NCBI RefSeq assembly: GCF_014651075.1
Contig: NZ_BMWE01000005.1
Coordinates: 1 to 64,000 of the forward strand
DNA from: Streptomyces djakartensis
GTDB lineage: Bacteria; Actinomycetota; Actinomycetes; Streptomycetales; Streptomycetaceae
DNA: 64,000 bases
Direction of reading: 5' to 3'
Part shown: piece by piece, positions 15,610 through 24,031 of the stretch
Numbering within the stretch: the first letter of the stretch is position 1
How the letters are laid out: the number at the start of each line of letters is the position of its first letter
Position numbers and translations under genes: made by a program
The notes under the pieces: model-generated
What the model was told of the DNA's origin: nothing
Database searches by the model: none
The model's input: the letters and a program-made list of their open reading frames with translations, nothing else

Positions 15610-17391
15610 TCAGGAGCCTGCGACAGGCAGCCGGAGCACGCCGGGGTCGCGGGGACCGCTGGTGACGGTCACCGGCTTGACGCCCCGGTTGCCGAAGTAG
15701 GCGTCGTCGCTCGCGGCGATGACGAAGCGCAGCCGGTGCCCCTGCGCGTACCGGTGCACGATGCCCGGCAGCGTGACGGTGAAGCTCCTGGTCACGTCCG
15801 GTACACGGACCGGCGCGACCAGACGGCGGACCAGTGTGCGGGTGCCGTCGGGGGCGACGTCGTAGAGCTTGGCGAACAGGACGAGCTTGTCCGCCGCGTC
15901 GCCGGAGTCCTGGGTGCGCTCGGCTCTCGGGGAGTGCACCCTGAGCGTGGCCCGGGGCGCGCCCACCACGTCGAGAGGTCGTGTCAGGGGTGCGCTGGTC
16001 CAGTCGAGGTAAGTGCCTTCGGCGTCGCGCGGTGGGGCGGCGGGCCGCCCGGTGAGGGTGTTCAGTGAGCTGTCCGAATGGCTCGTGGGGGTGAGCCGGT
16101 TGGTGTAGGTGCGGCTGCCGCCGGTCACCTTGCCGCGGTTGTCGACGAGCTTGCCGTCCCCGGAGAGGTAGAAGGTGCGGCCCCGCGCGGGGAGCCGGCC
16201 GGCGGTGGCGTAGGCGCGGCCCGGGTCGGCGGCCCAGTCCCGGTGATAGGCGAAGGCCGGTCCCGTGTCGACGTGCGTCCGCCTCCGCAGATGGCGGTCG
16301 AACCAGGCGAGGACCCGCCGGCCGACGTAGCTGGTCTCCAGGTTGCCCTTCGCGAGGTCCAGTTCGCCGGCGGCCGGGGCGGTGGGGCCGGTGCTGTGGC
16401 CCGAGGACTGCCAGATCATCTTCACGGGGGTGCCCTGTGCCGAGAGGGCGCGGTACGTCGCCGTCGCCTCGTTGAGGCCGAAGAGGGTGTCGGACTGCCC
16501 CTGGATCAGCAGGGTGGGAGTCTTGACGCGGTTCAGGTACGACACCGGGGAGACGCTCCGGGTGAAGGCCAGCAGCTCCGCCATCCGGCCGGCGGGGTAG
16601 CTCCCGGAGTTGAGTGTGCGGAAGGTCCGGCAGGCTTCGCCGACGAAGTGCAGGCACGTCATGGAGTTGATGCTGGACGGGTCGAGGCCGGGCCGGGTCA
16701 GTGGCCGGCCCTCGCCGACGAGGTAGAAGCCGTTGGCCCACTGCCACTTGAAGACGCCGGGCACGTCCTTTCCGCCGACGGCGCTGTTGGGGTTCAGCGA
16801 GTGGGCCAGGTCGTGCCAGGTGATCATGGGAACGATGGCGTCGAGCCGGTGGTCGACGGCGGCCGCCGCCAGCTGGACCGCGCCGCCGTAGGAGCCGCCG
16901 ATCATGCCGACGCGTGGGTCTCCGGGGGCGTCGAGAGTGACGAAGTCGACGCCGGTGCCGTCGTCCGCGGCGCGTTTGCCGCCCAGGAAGTCGACCAGCT
17001 GCGAGGCGGCGGCGCCGTCGATGTCCGGGTCGTTCAGGGAGATGAGGCAGCCGCTGCGGCCGAAGCCGAGCCCGGAGTAGATCAGGGAGACGTAACCGCG
17101 CTGGGCGAAGGCCTTGCCGACGGCCTCCGTCGAACCGTCCGTCTTGCTGCCGCCGAAGCCGTTCGTGCCGAGCACGGCGGGCGCCGGGTGGGCGCGGTCC
17201 ACGCCGGCCGGCCGGTAGAGGTCGGCGTCGACCGTGCAGGGGCGGCCCCCGGCCCGGACGGTGAGTTTCACCGGGGTGACGGTGTACGCGGCCCCCGCCG
17301 CCGTCGGTGGGGTGAGCGTGAGGGGCGCGGCCAGGGCGGCACCCAGAACGAGAGCGAGCCGTGCGCGGGATCTGGGCACACCTCGGGACAC
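15610..17391 (-). CDS. secreted CocE/NonD (X-Pro dipeptidyl-peptidase S15) family hydrolase
   Basis: 593 residues from GTG 17391, picked because GGAGG ends five bases upstream. A Sec-type signal peptide follows (about 1-35: RSRARLALVLGAALAAPLTLTPPTAAGAA), so it is exported. The S15 alpha/beta-hydrolase domain has NGFGGSKTDG, the nucleophile elbow GGSYGG near Ser168, TLLIQGQSDTLF (Asp region) and SSGHS (His region). The C-terminal jelly-roll domain typical of CocE/PepX begins near residue 380 (YLSGDGKL to RLRFVIAASDDAYF). Likely an extracellular peptidase or esterase. A TTGACG upstream near 17495 is a possible -35. Confidence 0.85.
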   Translation of the reverse strand: MSRGVPRSRARLALVLGAALAAPLTLTPPTAAGAAYTVTPVKLTVRAGGRPCTVDADLYRPAGVDRAHPAPAVLGTNGFGGSKTDGSTEAVGKAFAQRGYVSLIYSGLGFGRSGCLISLNDPDIDGAAASQLVDFLGGKRAADDGTGVDFVTLDAPGDPRVGMIGGSYGGAVQLAAAAVDHRLDAIVPMITWHDLAHSLNPNSAVGGKDVPGVFKWQWANGFYLVGEGRPLTRPGLDPSSINSMTCLHFVGEACRTFRTLNSGSYPAGRMAELLAFTRSVSPVSYLNRVKTPTLLIQGQSDTLFGLNEATATYRALSAQGTPVKMIWQSSGHSTGPTAPAAGELDLAKGNLETSYVGRRVLAWFDRHLRRRTHVDTGPAFAYHRDWAADPGRAYATAGRLPARGRTFYLSGDGKLVDNRGKVTGGSRTYTNRLTPTSHSDSSLNTLTGRPAAPPRDAEGTYLDWTSAPLTRPLDVVGAPRATLRVHSPRAERTQDSGDAADKLVLFAKLYDVAPDGTRTLVRRLVAPVRVPDVTRSFTVTLPGIVHRYAQGHRLRFVIAASDDAYFGNRGVKPVTVTSGPRDPGVLRLPVAGS

Positions 17392-17536
17392 ACGGACCTC
17401 CAGGACGAGGACGACGGCAACCCGGACCACCCGGATACCGACCAGTAGGTACTGGCCGGAAGTCATGGTGTGATATGTGCCATGAGACGTCAATCACCGA
17501 AACGAGCGTTTTGACGGGGTTTCCGGCGGGGCGCCG

Positions 17537-18469
17537 TCAGCTCAGGACCGGTTCGTCGAAGGTCACCGAGGCCGCCGCGGTGTCCAGCTCCGCCAGGGCA
17601 CCGAACGCCATGGTCAGCGCGCCGTCGCAGTGCCCGAACCCGAACTGCTCCAGGACCGGGACGCCGAGGCCGCCGAGCCGGTCGGCGAGCACCCCCCGCA
17701 CTTCCTCGTACGGCCCGCACGACTCCCACGATCCGAGCACGATCCCGCCGACCCCGTCCAGCCAGCCGGTGCGCAGGAGTTGGGTCAGGTACCGGTCCAG
17801 GCGGTACGGGCTCTCCCCCACGTCCTCGAGCAGCAGCAGCCCGCCCCGGGCCCCGGTGTGCGCGTGCGGTGTGCCGAGGTCGCTCGCGAGCAGGCTCAGA
17901 CAGCCGCCCAGCGTGACGCCCCGGGCCCGGCCAGGCACCAGGACACCGCCGCCCGGGGACGCGGCTGTGACGGTTTGCGCCGACTCGGGCTCGAACAGGG
18001 TGGCCCGGAAGTGCCGCTGGGCCCGGACGCTCTTGAGGAAGTCGACGCCGGCCACCGCCGGGCCGTACAGGGTGACCAGGCCCAGGCGGGTGGCGAACGC
18101 CTGGTGCAGGACGGTGATGTCGCTGAACCCGGCGAACACCTTGGGGCCCGCCGCCCGCATCGCGTCCCAGTCGAGCAGATCGACCATGCGCTGCGCCCCG
18201 TACCCGCCCCGGGCGCACAGCACCGCGGCGACGGCCGGGTCGCACCAGGCGCGCTGGAGGTCGGCGGCCCGCTGGGCGTCCGTGCCGGACAGGTAACCGA
18301 ACTCGCGGTGACGGCCGAGTACATGAGGCATCACCACGGGATCGAGGTCCCAGCCGCGCAGGAGGTCGAGTCCGGCCTGGAGGCGCTCCTCGGGCACGGG
18401 CCCGCTGGGCGCGACCACGGCCACCCGGGCGCCGGGGGTGAGTCGGGGCGGTCGCGTGCACTGTCTCAC
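17537..18469 (-). CDS. LD-carboxypeptidase (peptidase S66)
   Basis: 310 residues with the S66 catalytic triad in the expected order: Ser116 in FAGFSDIT, Glu215 in LLLLEDVGE and His280 in FGFGHCDG. VAVVAPSGPVPEERL at the start and ARGGYGAQRMVDLLDW in the middle are family signatures. LD-carboxypeptidases remove the terminal D-alanine from murein tetrapeptides during wall recycling. There is no signal peptide, so it is cytosolic. It is the last gene of a four-peptidase operon; its ATG overlaps the S9 peptidase stop (ATGA). The M55 D-aminopeptidase at the head of the operon supports a role in recycling D-amino-acid peptides. Confidence 0.92.
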   Translation of the reverse strand: MRQCTRPPRLTPGARVAVVAPSGPVPEERLQAGLDLLRGWDLDPVVMPHVLGRHREFGYLSGTDAQRAADLQRAWCDPAVAAVLCARGGYGAQRMVDLLDWDAMRAAGPKVFAGFSDITVLHQAFATRLGLVTLYGPAVAGVDFLKSVRAQRHFRATLFEPESAQTVTAASPGGGVLVPGRARGVTLGGCLSLLASDLGTPHAHTGARGGLLLLEDVGESPYRLDRYLTQLLRTGWLDGVGGIVLGSWESCGPYEEVRGVLADRLGGLGVPVLEQFGFGHCDGALTMAFGALAELDTAAASVTFDEPVLS

Positions 18470-20484
18470 CGGGTGAGCTCCAGGGTCGGGACATCAGGCG
18501 GGTTCAGGCCGAACACCCGGGCGTACAGGGAGAGTTCGGCTTCCAGGGCGCGCACCATGGTCTCCGCCCGCCGGAAACCGTGCCCCTCCCCCTCGAAGGC
18601 GAGGTAGGCGTGCGGCACCGGCCGTTCGCCCAGCCGGGCCAGGAACCGCTCGCACTGCACGGGCGGGCAGATGACGTCGTCCAGCCCCTGCAGCAGCAGG
18701 AACGGCACGGCGAGGCGGTCGGCGTGGGCGGCGGGCGAGCGCTCCGCGTACCGGGCGGGCACCTCGTCGAGCGGCCCGATCAGGCTGTCCAGATACCGCG
18801 ACTCGAAGTCGTGGGTCTCCCCCGCACCCCAGCCTTCGAGGTCCAGGATCGGGTACTTGATCGTGCCGCAGGAGAAGACGTCGGTCGTGGTGAGCGAGGC
18901 GGCGGCGGTCCAGCCGCCCGCGCTGCCGCCCCGGACGGCGAGCCGGTCGCGGTCGGCCGTCCCCTCGTCGGCGAGGGCCCGCGCGACGGCGGCGCAGTCC
19001 TCGACGTCCACCACACCCCACTGTTCCCGCAGCCGCTCGCGGTACGAACGGCCGTAGCCGGTGGAACCGCCGTAGTTGACCTCGGCGACGCCGATGCCGC
19101 GCGAGGTGAAATAGGCGATCTCCAGGTCGAGCACGAGCGGGGCACGGGCGGTCGGGCCGCCGTGCGCCCAGACGACGTACGGCGGCAGTTCGTCGCCGGG
19201 CGCGACGCAGCCGGGGTGGTGCGGCGGGTAGACGTGGGCGTGGATGTCGCGGCCGTCCGGGCCGGTGAAGACGCGGATCTGCGGCTCGGGGTAGTACGCG
19301 GGGTCCACGGCGTCGTCGTGTCCGGCGCCCACGACGCGGGCGTGGCCGGTGCCGGCATCCAGCTCGACGACCTCGTAGGCGCTGCGGGGGCTGGCTGCGA
19401 CGGCGACGACCCGCTCACCGTGGGCCGCGAGGTCGGGGGCGAACTCGGTCCAGGGTCCGGCCGCGTCGACGACCTCGCCGGTCTCGGGGTCGAGCACCCC
19501 GAGGGCGGTGGCGCCCCGGCCGTGCACGACGGCGATCAGACCGCTGTCGAGCGGCGTGAACCATCGCATGCCGAGCTTCCACAGGGCCCCGCCGAACTCC
19601 TCCTCGCGTGGGCACACCGGCTCACCGTCGAGGTAGAGGTTCCACCAGCCGCTGCGGTCGCTCGAGTGCAGCAGGCGGCCGTCGTGGGTCCAGTCGGCCT
19701 GGGCGACGGACTCGCCGGGCCCGCCGGCCACGGTGCGGGGGTCGCGCAGGGTGCCGTCGGAGCCGGCGTCGGCGAGGATCAGTTCGGTGCCGTCCCAGGG
19801 CATGCGCGGATGGTCCCAGGCGAGCCAGGCGGCCCGCCGCCCGTCGGGAGAGAGCTTCGCACCCGTCAGGAACCGGTGCCGGCCGTCGGTCAGTTCGCGC
19901 ACGGCGCCGCGATCCCGGGCCGCTGAGCCGTCCAGCGGCACGGCGGCCAGGACCCGGCGCACGTCGCTGGGTCCGTCGCCGGTGAACTCCTCCAGCACGC
20001 ACCACACTTCGTCGCGTTCGGGCCGCAGCAGCGGCTCCGCCCAGCGCAGGCCCGCGCCCACCGGGGACACGGGCGTGAGCGGGCGTGGCGTCCCGCCGGG
20101 CCGGTAGCGGTAGAGCCGCTGGTCGGCGAAGTTCACGAACACCACCAGCGGGCCGTCCTCGCGGGCGAGGGCTGCCCAGGGGCGTCCGCCGTACTCGATG
20201 ACCCGGCTGCGCACGTCCCACGGTGCGGGCAGCAGCGACTCCTCCGTCCCGCCCGGCCGTCGCCCGCCGCCACCCCTCCAACGAGGCGCTTGGCGCCCCA
20301 CCTCCTGATGGTGCCGCCGCACCAGGGTGCGCCGGCCGCCCTCTTCGGGGCGTGGCTCGGTCCACCACACCTCGTCGCCGACGAGGCCGACCCACTCCGG
20401 GTGCCCGTCGTGCGCGGCGGCCAGGGCCGCGTCGATGGGCGACGGCCACGCCCCGTACGCCAGCGTCCGCACCGTCTGCCCCAC
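18466..20484 (-). CDS. prolyl oligopeptidase family (S9) peptidase
   Basis: 672 residues from GTG 20484. The N-terminal two-thirds is a beta-propeller (repeated strands such as EVWWTEPRPEEGGR, RAAWLAWDHPRMPWDGTEL, QADWTHDGRLLHSSDRSGWWNLYL). The C-terminal alpha/beta-hydrolase domain has VVWAHGGPTA, VNYGGSTGYGRSYRERL, the nucleophile GGSAGG near residue 521, GLDDVICPP (Asp) and FEGEGHGFR (His). Such acylaminoacyl/oligopeptidases cut short peptides in the cytosol. It lies 4 bases after the M20 peptidase and overlaps the LD-carboxypeptidase start. Confidence 0.92.
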   Translation of the reverse strand: MGQTVRTLAYGAWPSPIDAALAAAHDGHPEWVGLVGDEVWWTEPRPEEGGRRTLVRRHHQEVGRQAPRWRGGGGRRPGGTEESLLPAPWDVRSRVIEYGGRPWAALAREDGPLVVFVNFADQRLYRYRPGGTPRPLTPVSPVGAGLRWAEPLLRPERDEVWCVLEEFTGDGPSDVRRVLAAVPLDGSAARDRGAVRELTDGRHRFLTGAKLSPDGRRAAWLAWDHPRMPWDGTELILADAGSDGTLRDPRTVAGGPGESVAQADWTHDGRLLHSSDRSGWWNLYLDGEPVCPREEEFGGALWKLGMRWFTPLDSGLIAVVHGRGATALGVLDPETGEVVDAAGPWTEFAPDLAAHGERVVAVAASPRSAYEVVELDAGTGHARVVGAGHDDAVDPAYYPEPQIRVFTGPDGRDIHAHVYPPHHPGCVAPGDELPPYVVWAHGGPTARAPLVLDLEIAYFTSRGIGVAEVNYGGSTGYGRSYRERLREQWGVVDVEDCAAVARALADEGTADRDRLAVRGGSAGGWTAAASLTTTDVFSCGTIKYPILDLEGWGAGETHDFESRYLDSLIGPLDEVPARYAERSPAAHADRLAVPFLLLQGLDDVICPPVQCERFLARLGERPVPHAYLAFEGEGHGFRRAETMVRALEAELSLYARVFGLNPPDVPTLELTR

Positions 20485-20488
20485 TCGC

Positions 20489-21802
20489 CTAGACCGACCG
20501 CAGGAACCGGTCGAGCACCCGGACCCCGAAGTGCAGCGCCTCGACGGGGACCCGCTCGTCGACACCGTGGAACATGGCCCCGTAGTCGTAGCCCTCCGGC
20601 AGCTTCAGTGGTGTGAAGCCGTAGCCGGTGACGCCGAGACGCGAGAACTGCTTGGCGTCGGTGCCGCCGGACATGCAGTACGGCACCACGTGCCCCTCGG
20701 GGGCGAACTCCTGGACGGCGGCCCGCATCCGGGCGAACGTCGCCGAGCCCACCGGCGCCTGGAGAGCCACCGTCCGGTGCTGGAACTCCCACTCCACGTC
20801 GGGTCCGGTGAGCAGGTCGAGGGTCTCGCGGAACTCGTCCTCGCCGCCGGGGAGACACCGGCCGTCCACGTACGCCACGGCCTCCCCGGGAATCACGTTG
20901 ATCTTGTAGCCGGCGTCGAGCATGGTGGGGTTGGCGCTGCCGCGGACGGTCGCCTCCACGAGCTGCGCGGCCGGGCCCAGCTTGTCGAGCAGCGCGTCGA
21001 CGTCGGTCAGGTCGGGCTCGACGCCGTACACCGCCGCGAGTTCGGTGAGCGCGGCGCGCACGGTCGGGGTCAGCCGCAGCGGCCACTCGTGCTCGCCGAT
21101 CCGCGCGATCGCGGCCGCGAGCCGGGTCACCGCGTTGTCGCGGTTCACCTTGGAGCCGTGCCCGGCCCGGCCGCGTGCGGTGAGCTTCAGCCAGGCGGTG
21201 CCCCGTTCACCGGCCGACAGGGGGTAGATCTCCCGCCCGGTGCCGTCGTGGAAGGTGAAGGCGCCCGACTCGCCGATGCCCTCGGTGCAGCCCTCGAACA
21301 GCCCGGCGTGCTCGTCGGCGAGGAACCCCGAGCCGTCCTCGGCGCTGGCCTCCTCGTCGGCGGTGAACGCGATGACGATGTCCCGCCGGGGCCGGACGTC
21401 CTGGCGGGTCCAGCCGCGCACGACGGAGAGGATCATCGCGTCCATGTTCTTCATGTCGACGGCGCCGCGCCCCCAGACGACCCCGTCGCGGACCTCCCCG
21501 GAGAACGGGTGCACGCTCCAGTCGGCGGCCTCGGCCGGTACGACGTCCAGGTGGCCGTGCAGCAGCAGCGCGTCCGCCGACGGGTCGGTGCCCTCGACGC
21601 GGGCGACGACGTTGGTGCGGCCCCGGCTGCGTTCCAGGAGCGTCGGCTCGAATCCTGCCTCGGCGAGCCGCGCGGCGGCGTACTCGGCCGCGGGCCGCTC
21701 CCGGCAGTCACCGCCGCCGCGGTTGGTGGTGTCGATGCGGATGAGGTCGGACGTGAACGTCACGACCTCCTCCAGCGCCTGCTCGTCCACCTGCTCAGCC
21801 AT
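20489..21802 (-). CDS. M20-family dipeptidase/deacylase
   Basis: 437 residues from ATG 21802 (GGAGGAG five bases upstream). The start lies 8 bases inside the end of the M55 gene. Metal-binding motifs of the M20 family: LLHGHLDVVP (His, Asp), GRGAVDMKNMDA (bridging Asp), FTADEEASAEDGSG (general-base Glu and metal Glu), and a terminal His in GAMFHGVDERV. The dimerisation/lid domain is about residues 200-320. Related to DapE/ArgE/carboxypeptidase G2, but operon context suggests a dipeptidase acting on products of the M55 enzyme. Confidence 0.92.
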   Translation of the reverse strand: MAEQVDEQALEEVVTFTSDLIRIDTTNRGGGDCRERPAAEYAAARLAEAGFEPTLLERSRGRTNVVARVEGTDPSADALLLHGHLDVVPAEAADWSVHPFSGEVRDGVVWGRGAVDMKNMDAMILSVVRGWTRQDVRPRRDIVIAFTADEEASAEDGSGFLADEHAGLFEGCTEGIGESGAFTFHDGTGREIYPLSAGERGTAWLKLTARGRAGHGSKVNRDNAVTRLAAAIARIGEHEWPLRLTPTVRAALTELAAVYGVEPDLTDVDALLDKLGPAAQLVEATVRGSANPTMLDAGYKINVIPGEAVAYVDGRCLPGGEDEFRETLDLLTGPDVEWEFQHRTVALQAPVGSATFARMRAAVQEFAPEGHVVPYCMSGGTDAKQFSRLGVTGYGFTPLKLPEGYDYGAMFHGVDERVPVEALHFGVRVLDRFLRSV

Positions 21803-22628
21803 ACTGCTCCTCCACCGCGGCCGCGACGATCGTGGTGACCGCCTTGAACGCGCGGATGCCCTCGTACATGGTCCCGCTCGTGTACGCCACCTTCCGCTCC
21901 CCGATCCGGTCCACGCCCGGCACCACGGTGGCGGCCATGGCCAGGTGCTCGGCGTCGAACTCCACGGCGACGGTGAACGGACCACCGCGCACGGGTTCGT
22001 GACGCACCGCCAGTGAGGCGGCTTCCTTGGCCGCGGCCCGGATGTCGGCGGCGGTCCGGGCGGGGGTGCGGCACACGGCCGCGTACCGCGAGACATGGTC
22101 CTTCACCGCGACCTTCAGTGCCTCGGGCGCGTATCCGAGCGCGTCCTCGCAGGCGACGTCGTCCCCGGTGACCAGCACCACCGGCACCCCGAACTCGGCG
22201 GCCACATGGGCGTTGAGCAGCCCCTCGCTGGCCCGTACGTCGTTCAGCCACACGCCCGTGATGGAGTTGGCGAGGTAGGTGTGGGCGAGGACGCCCTCCA
22301 TGCCGGCGCCCGCGTGGTAGCCGACGAACGCGATGCCGTCGACGTCACCGTGCTGCACGCCCTCCACCATGGACAGCGCCTTGTGCCGGCCGGTGAGCAG
22401 CTGCGCCCGGTCGTCGAGCTGCTCCAGCAGCAGGTTGCGCATCGTCCAGTGCGCCTCGTTGATGACGACCTCGTCGGCGCCGCCGTCGTGGAAGCCGAGT
22501 ACGGCGGCGTTGACGTCCGAGGTGAACAGCGAGCGGCAGCGCTCCCACTGCGAGGCGCCCGGCAGCACGTCTTCGGTCCAGGTGACGCCGGTGGCGCCCT
22601 CCATGTCGGCGCTGATGAGGATTCTCAT
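21795..22628 (-). CDS. M55 family D-aminopeptidase (DppA-like)
   Basis: 277 residues from ATG 22628. It opens MRILISADMEGATGVTW, the zinc-binding start of the DppA family, and has NEAHWTMRNLLLEQL, FVGYHAGAGMEGVLAHT, GVWLNDVRASEGLLNAHVAAEFGVPVVLVTGDD and HEPVRGGPF. DppA of Bacillus is a self-compartmentalising D-aminopeptidase acting on D-Ala-containing peptides, and its operon there also carries an LD-carboxypeptidase, as this one does. It is the first gene of the M55-M20-S9-S66 series. A ten-codon reading frame ends on the start codon (TCATGA). The GTG 22667 in-frame alternative falls inside the predicted -10 box and is rejected. Confidence 0.9.
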   Translation of the reverse strand: MRILISADMEGATGVTWTEDVLPGASQWERCRSLFTSDVNAAVLGFHDGGADEVVINEAHWTMRNLLLEQLDDRAQLLTGRHKALSMVEGVQHGDVDGIAFVGYHAGAGMEGVLAHTYLANSITGVWLNDVRASEGLLNAHVAAEFGVPVVLVTGDDVACEDALGYAPEALKVAVKDHVSRYAAVCRTPARTAADIRAAAKEAASLAVRHEPVRGGPFTVAVEFDAEHLAMAATVVPGVDRIGERKVAYTSGTMYEGIRAFKAVTTIVAAAVEEQYG

Positions 22629-22657
22629 GACGAGCCGTCCAGGGTGGAGATCTTCAT
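22625..22657 (-). other. possible 10-residue leader peptide coupled to the M55 gene
   Basis: ATG 22657 opens MKISTLDGSS and stops at a TGA that overlaps the ATG of the M55 gene as ATGA (22625-22628). The ATG lies eight bases after the TAACGT box, near the expected 5' end of the transcript. The M55 gene itself has no good ribosome binding site. Coupled translation from a leaderless mini-ORF is therefore plausible, but such short frames also arise by chance. Confidence 0.3.
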
Positions 22658-22665
22658 GGTTCGTC

Positions 22666-22671
22666 ACGTTA
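22666..22671 (-). promoter_or_regulatory. -10 element of the peptidase operon
   Basis: TAACGT on the minus strand (22671 down to 22666) in the 73-base gap after the SGNH hydrolase. It fits TAnnnT; no convincing -35 is seen. It would start transcription close to 22658. Confidence 0.35.
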
Positions 22672-22701
22672 CGCGGTGCGCGCGGAACCGGCTACGAGAG
22701 G

Positions 22702-23802
22702 TCACCAGCGGATCGGCAGGTCGGCGACGAACGAGGTGAGCCGGTCGGCGAGGAGACGGTGGTCGCGGGCCGAGTAGTGCCAGTGGCAGCCGGTGTAGTC
22801 CATACCGGTGTCGTCGAGGCGCCAGTAGCGGACCCGGCGGTCACCGGCGTCGGTGCGCTCCTGGACGACCTGCGCGACATGTCCGGCGAACGGGCCGGCG
22901 CCGACGGCCAGGATGGTGGTCCGGGGCCCGTACCGGGTGCGCAGCTTCTGGACGAAGGCGCCGTAGGCGCCGCGGTAGGCGGCGGCGAGGGTCTCGTCCG
23001 TCCAGGGCTCGCCCGGGTTCAGGGGGGTCGAGAAGTCGTTGGTGCCGAGGTGGACCACCACGAGCCCCGGCCGCCAGGTGCCCGGGTTGCGCCAGACGTC
23101 GCCGGGGACGTTGAGCAGCGCACGGTCGTAGAAGGCGCGGTAGGTGACCTCGGGTGTGCCGCCGTTGTAGTTGCGCACCATGCCCAGGCCCGAGTAGGCG
23201 TTGATCTGGTAGTCGGCGCGCAACCGCCGGGCGGTGAGGGCGCCGTAGCCGGCGTCGGCGTCGGTGGTGCGTTTGACCTGCTCACCGTCGCAGTCGCGGG
23301 ACGTCGAGAGGTTGCCGTAGCCGGCGGTGAGGGAGTCGCCGATGAACTCGATCTGACGGCCGCGGGCGGCCGGCCGGGCCAGCACGGCGCCGCCCGGCGC
23401 GGCGACGAAGCCGCCGAACGCACTGGTGCTCCAGGGGGTGTCGTTGCGCTTGACGAGCCGGACGGTGTGCACGCCGTCGCGCAGGCCCTCGACCCAGTGG
23501 GTGGTCTTTCCCGGCGTGACGAGGGTGGCGACGGTGGCTCCGTCGACCTGGACGTCGTCGTAGTCGGCGGCCGGATCGTCGAGCACGACACCCACGCCGG
23601 TGCCCCGGATCCGGCCCTCGAAGTACACACCGGGCCAGCTGTACCGGAGGACGTCTCCGCCGTCCTTGACCCGTCCCGCGGTGTGCACGCTCGTCCGCAC
23701 CCCGTCCTCGCCTGAGGTGGCGGCGGTGGCGACGGCTGACGTGCCGGCCAGCGCCAGCGCCACCGCCGACGCGAGCAGCGTCCGTGACCAGGGCAACGGC
23801 AT
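22702..23802 (-). CDS. secreted SGNH/GDSL esterase with N-terminal jelly roll (CE2-like)
   Basis: 366 residues from ATG 23802 (GGAGG upstream). Signal peptide about 1-28 (WSRTLLASAVALALAGTSAVATAA). Residues 35-145 form a beta-sandwich (VLRYSWPGVYFEGRIRGTGVGVVLDD). The SGNH domain follows with block I IEFIGDSLTAGYG (nucleophile Ser157), the block III GTND and the terminal block V, here GCHWHYSARDH with the catalytic Asp/His pair. This two-domain order is that of carbohydrate esterase family 2 (acetyl esterases of plant polysaccharides). Exported, probably deacetylating a polymer. Confidence 0.88.
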   Translation of the reverse strand: MPLPWSRTLLASAVALALAGTSAVATAATSGEDGVRTSVHTAGRVKDGGDVLRYSWPGVYFEGRIRGTGVGVVLDDPAADYDDVQVDGATVATLVTPGKTTHWVEGLRDGVHTVRLVKRNDTPWSTSAFGGFVAAPGGAVLARPAARGRQIEFIGDSLTAGYGNLSTSRDCDGEQVKRTTDADAGYGALTARRLRADYQINAYSGLGMVRNYNGGTPEVTYRAFYDRALLNVPGDVWRNPGTWRPGLVVVHLGTNDFSTPLNPGEPWTDETLAAAYRGAYGAFVQKLRTRYGPRTTILAVGAGPFAGHVAQVVQERTDAGDRRVRYWRLDDTGMDYTGCHWHYSARDHRLLADRLTSFVADLPIRW

Positions 23803-23977
23803 GAGTGGCCTCCGGGGGGGCGAGGCGGGTGCACAGACCGGGGAGAATGAACGTACACCGACAAAATCGCACCTACCAGACCGCGTCAGGTCAGCTGCGG
23901 AGGCCTTCATCGCGCCGCCGCTGCGCGGCGTGCGGCCGACCGGCGATCGGGAGCAGCACGGTGGGCGACGAACTGGT

Positions 23978-23983
23978 TACCAT
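23978..23983 (+). promoter_or_regulatory. candidate -10 of the lipase-STAND operon
   Basis: TACCAT, about 49 bases before the TTG start at 24032, in the 229-base divergent region shared with the SGNH hydrolase. It fits TAnnnT; no matching -35 is evident. Confidence 0.3.
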
Positions 23984-24031
23984 TGGTGCGGCCTGGAGGG
24001 GGTGCCGGGCCAGGCCAGGGGGGAGTGTGAG

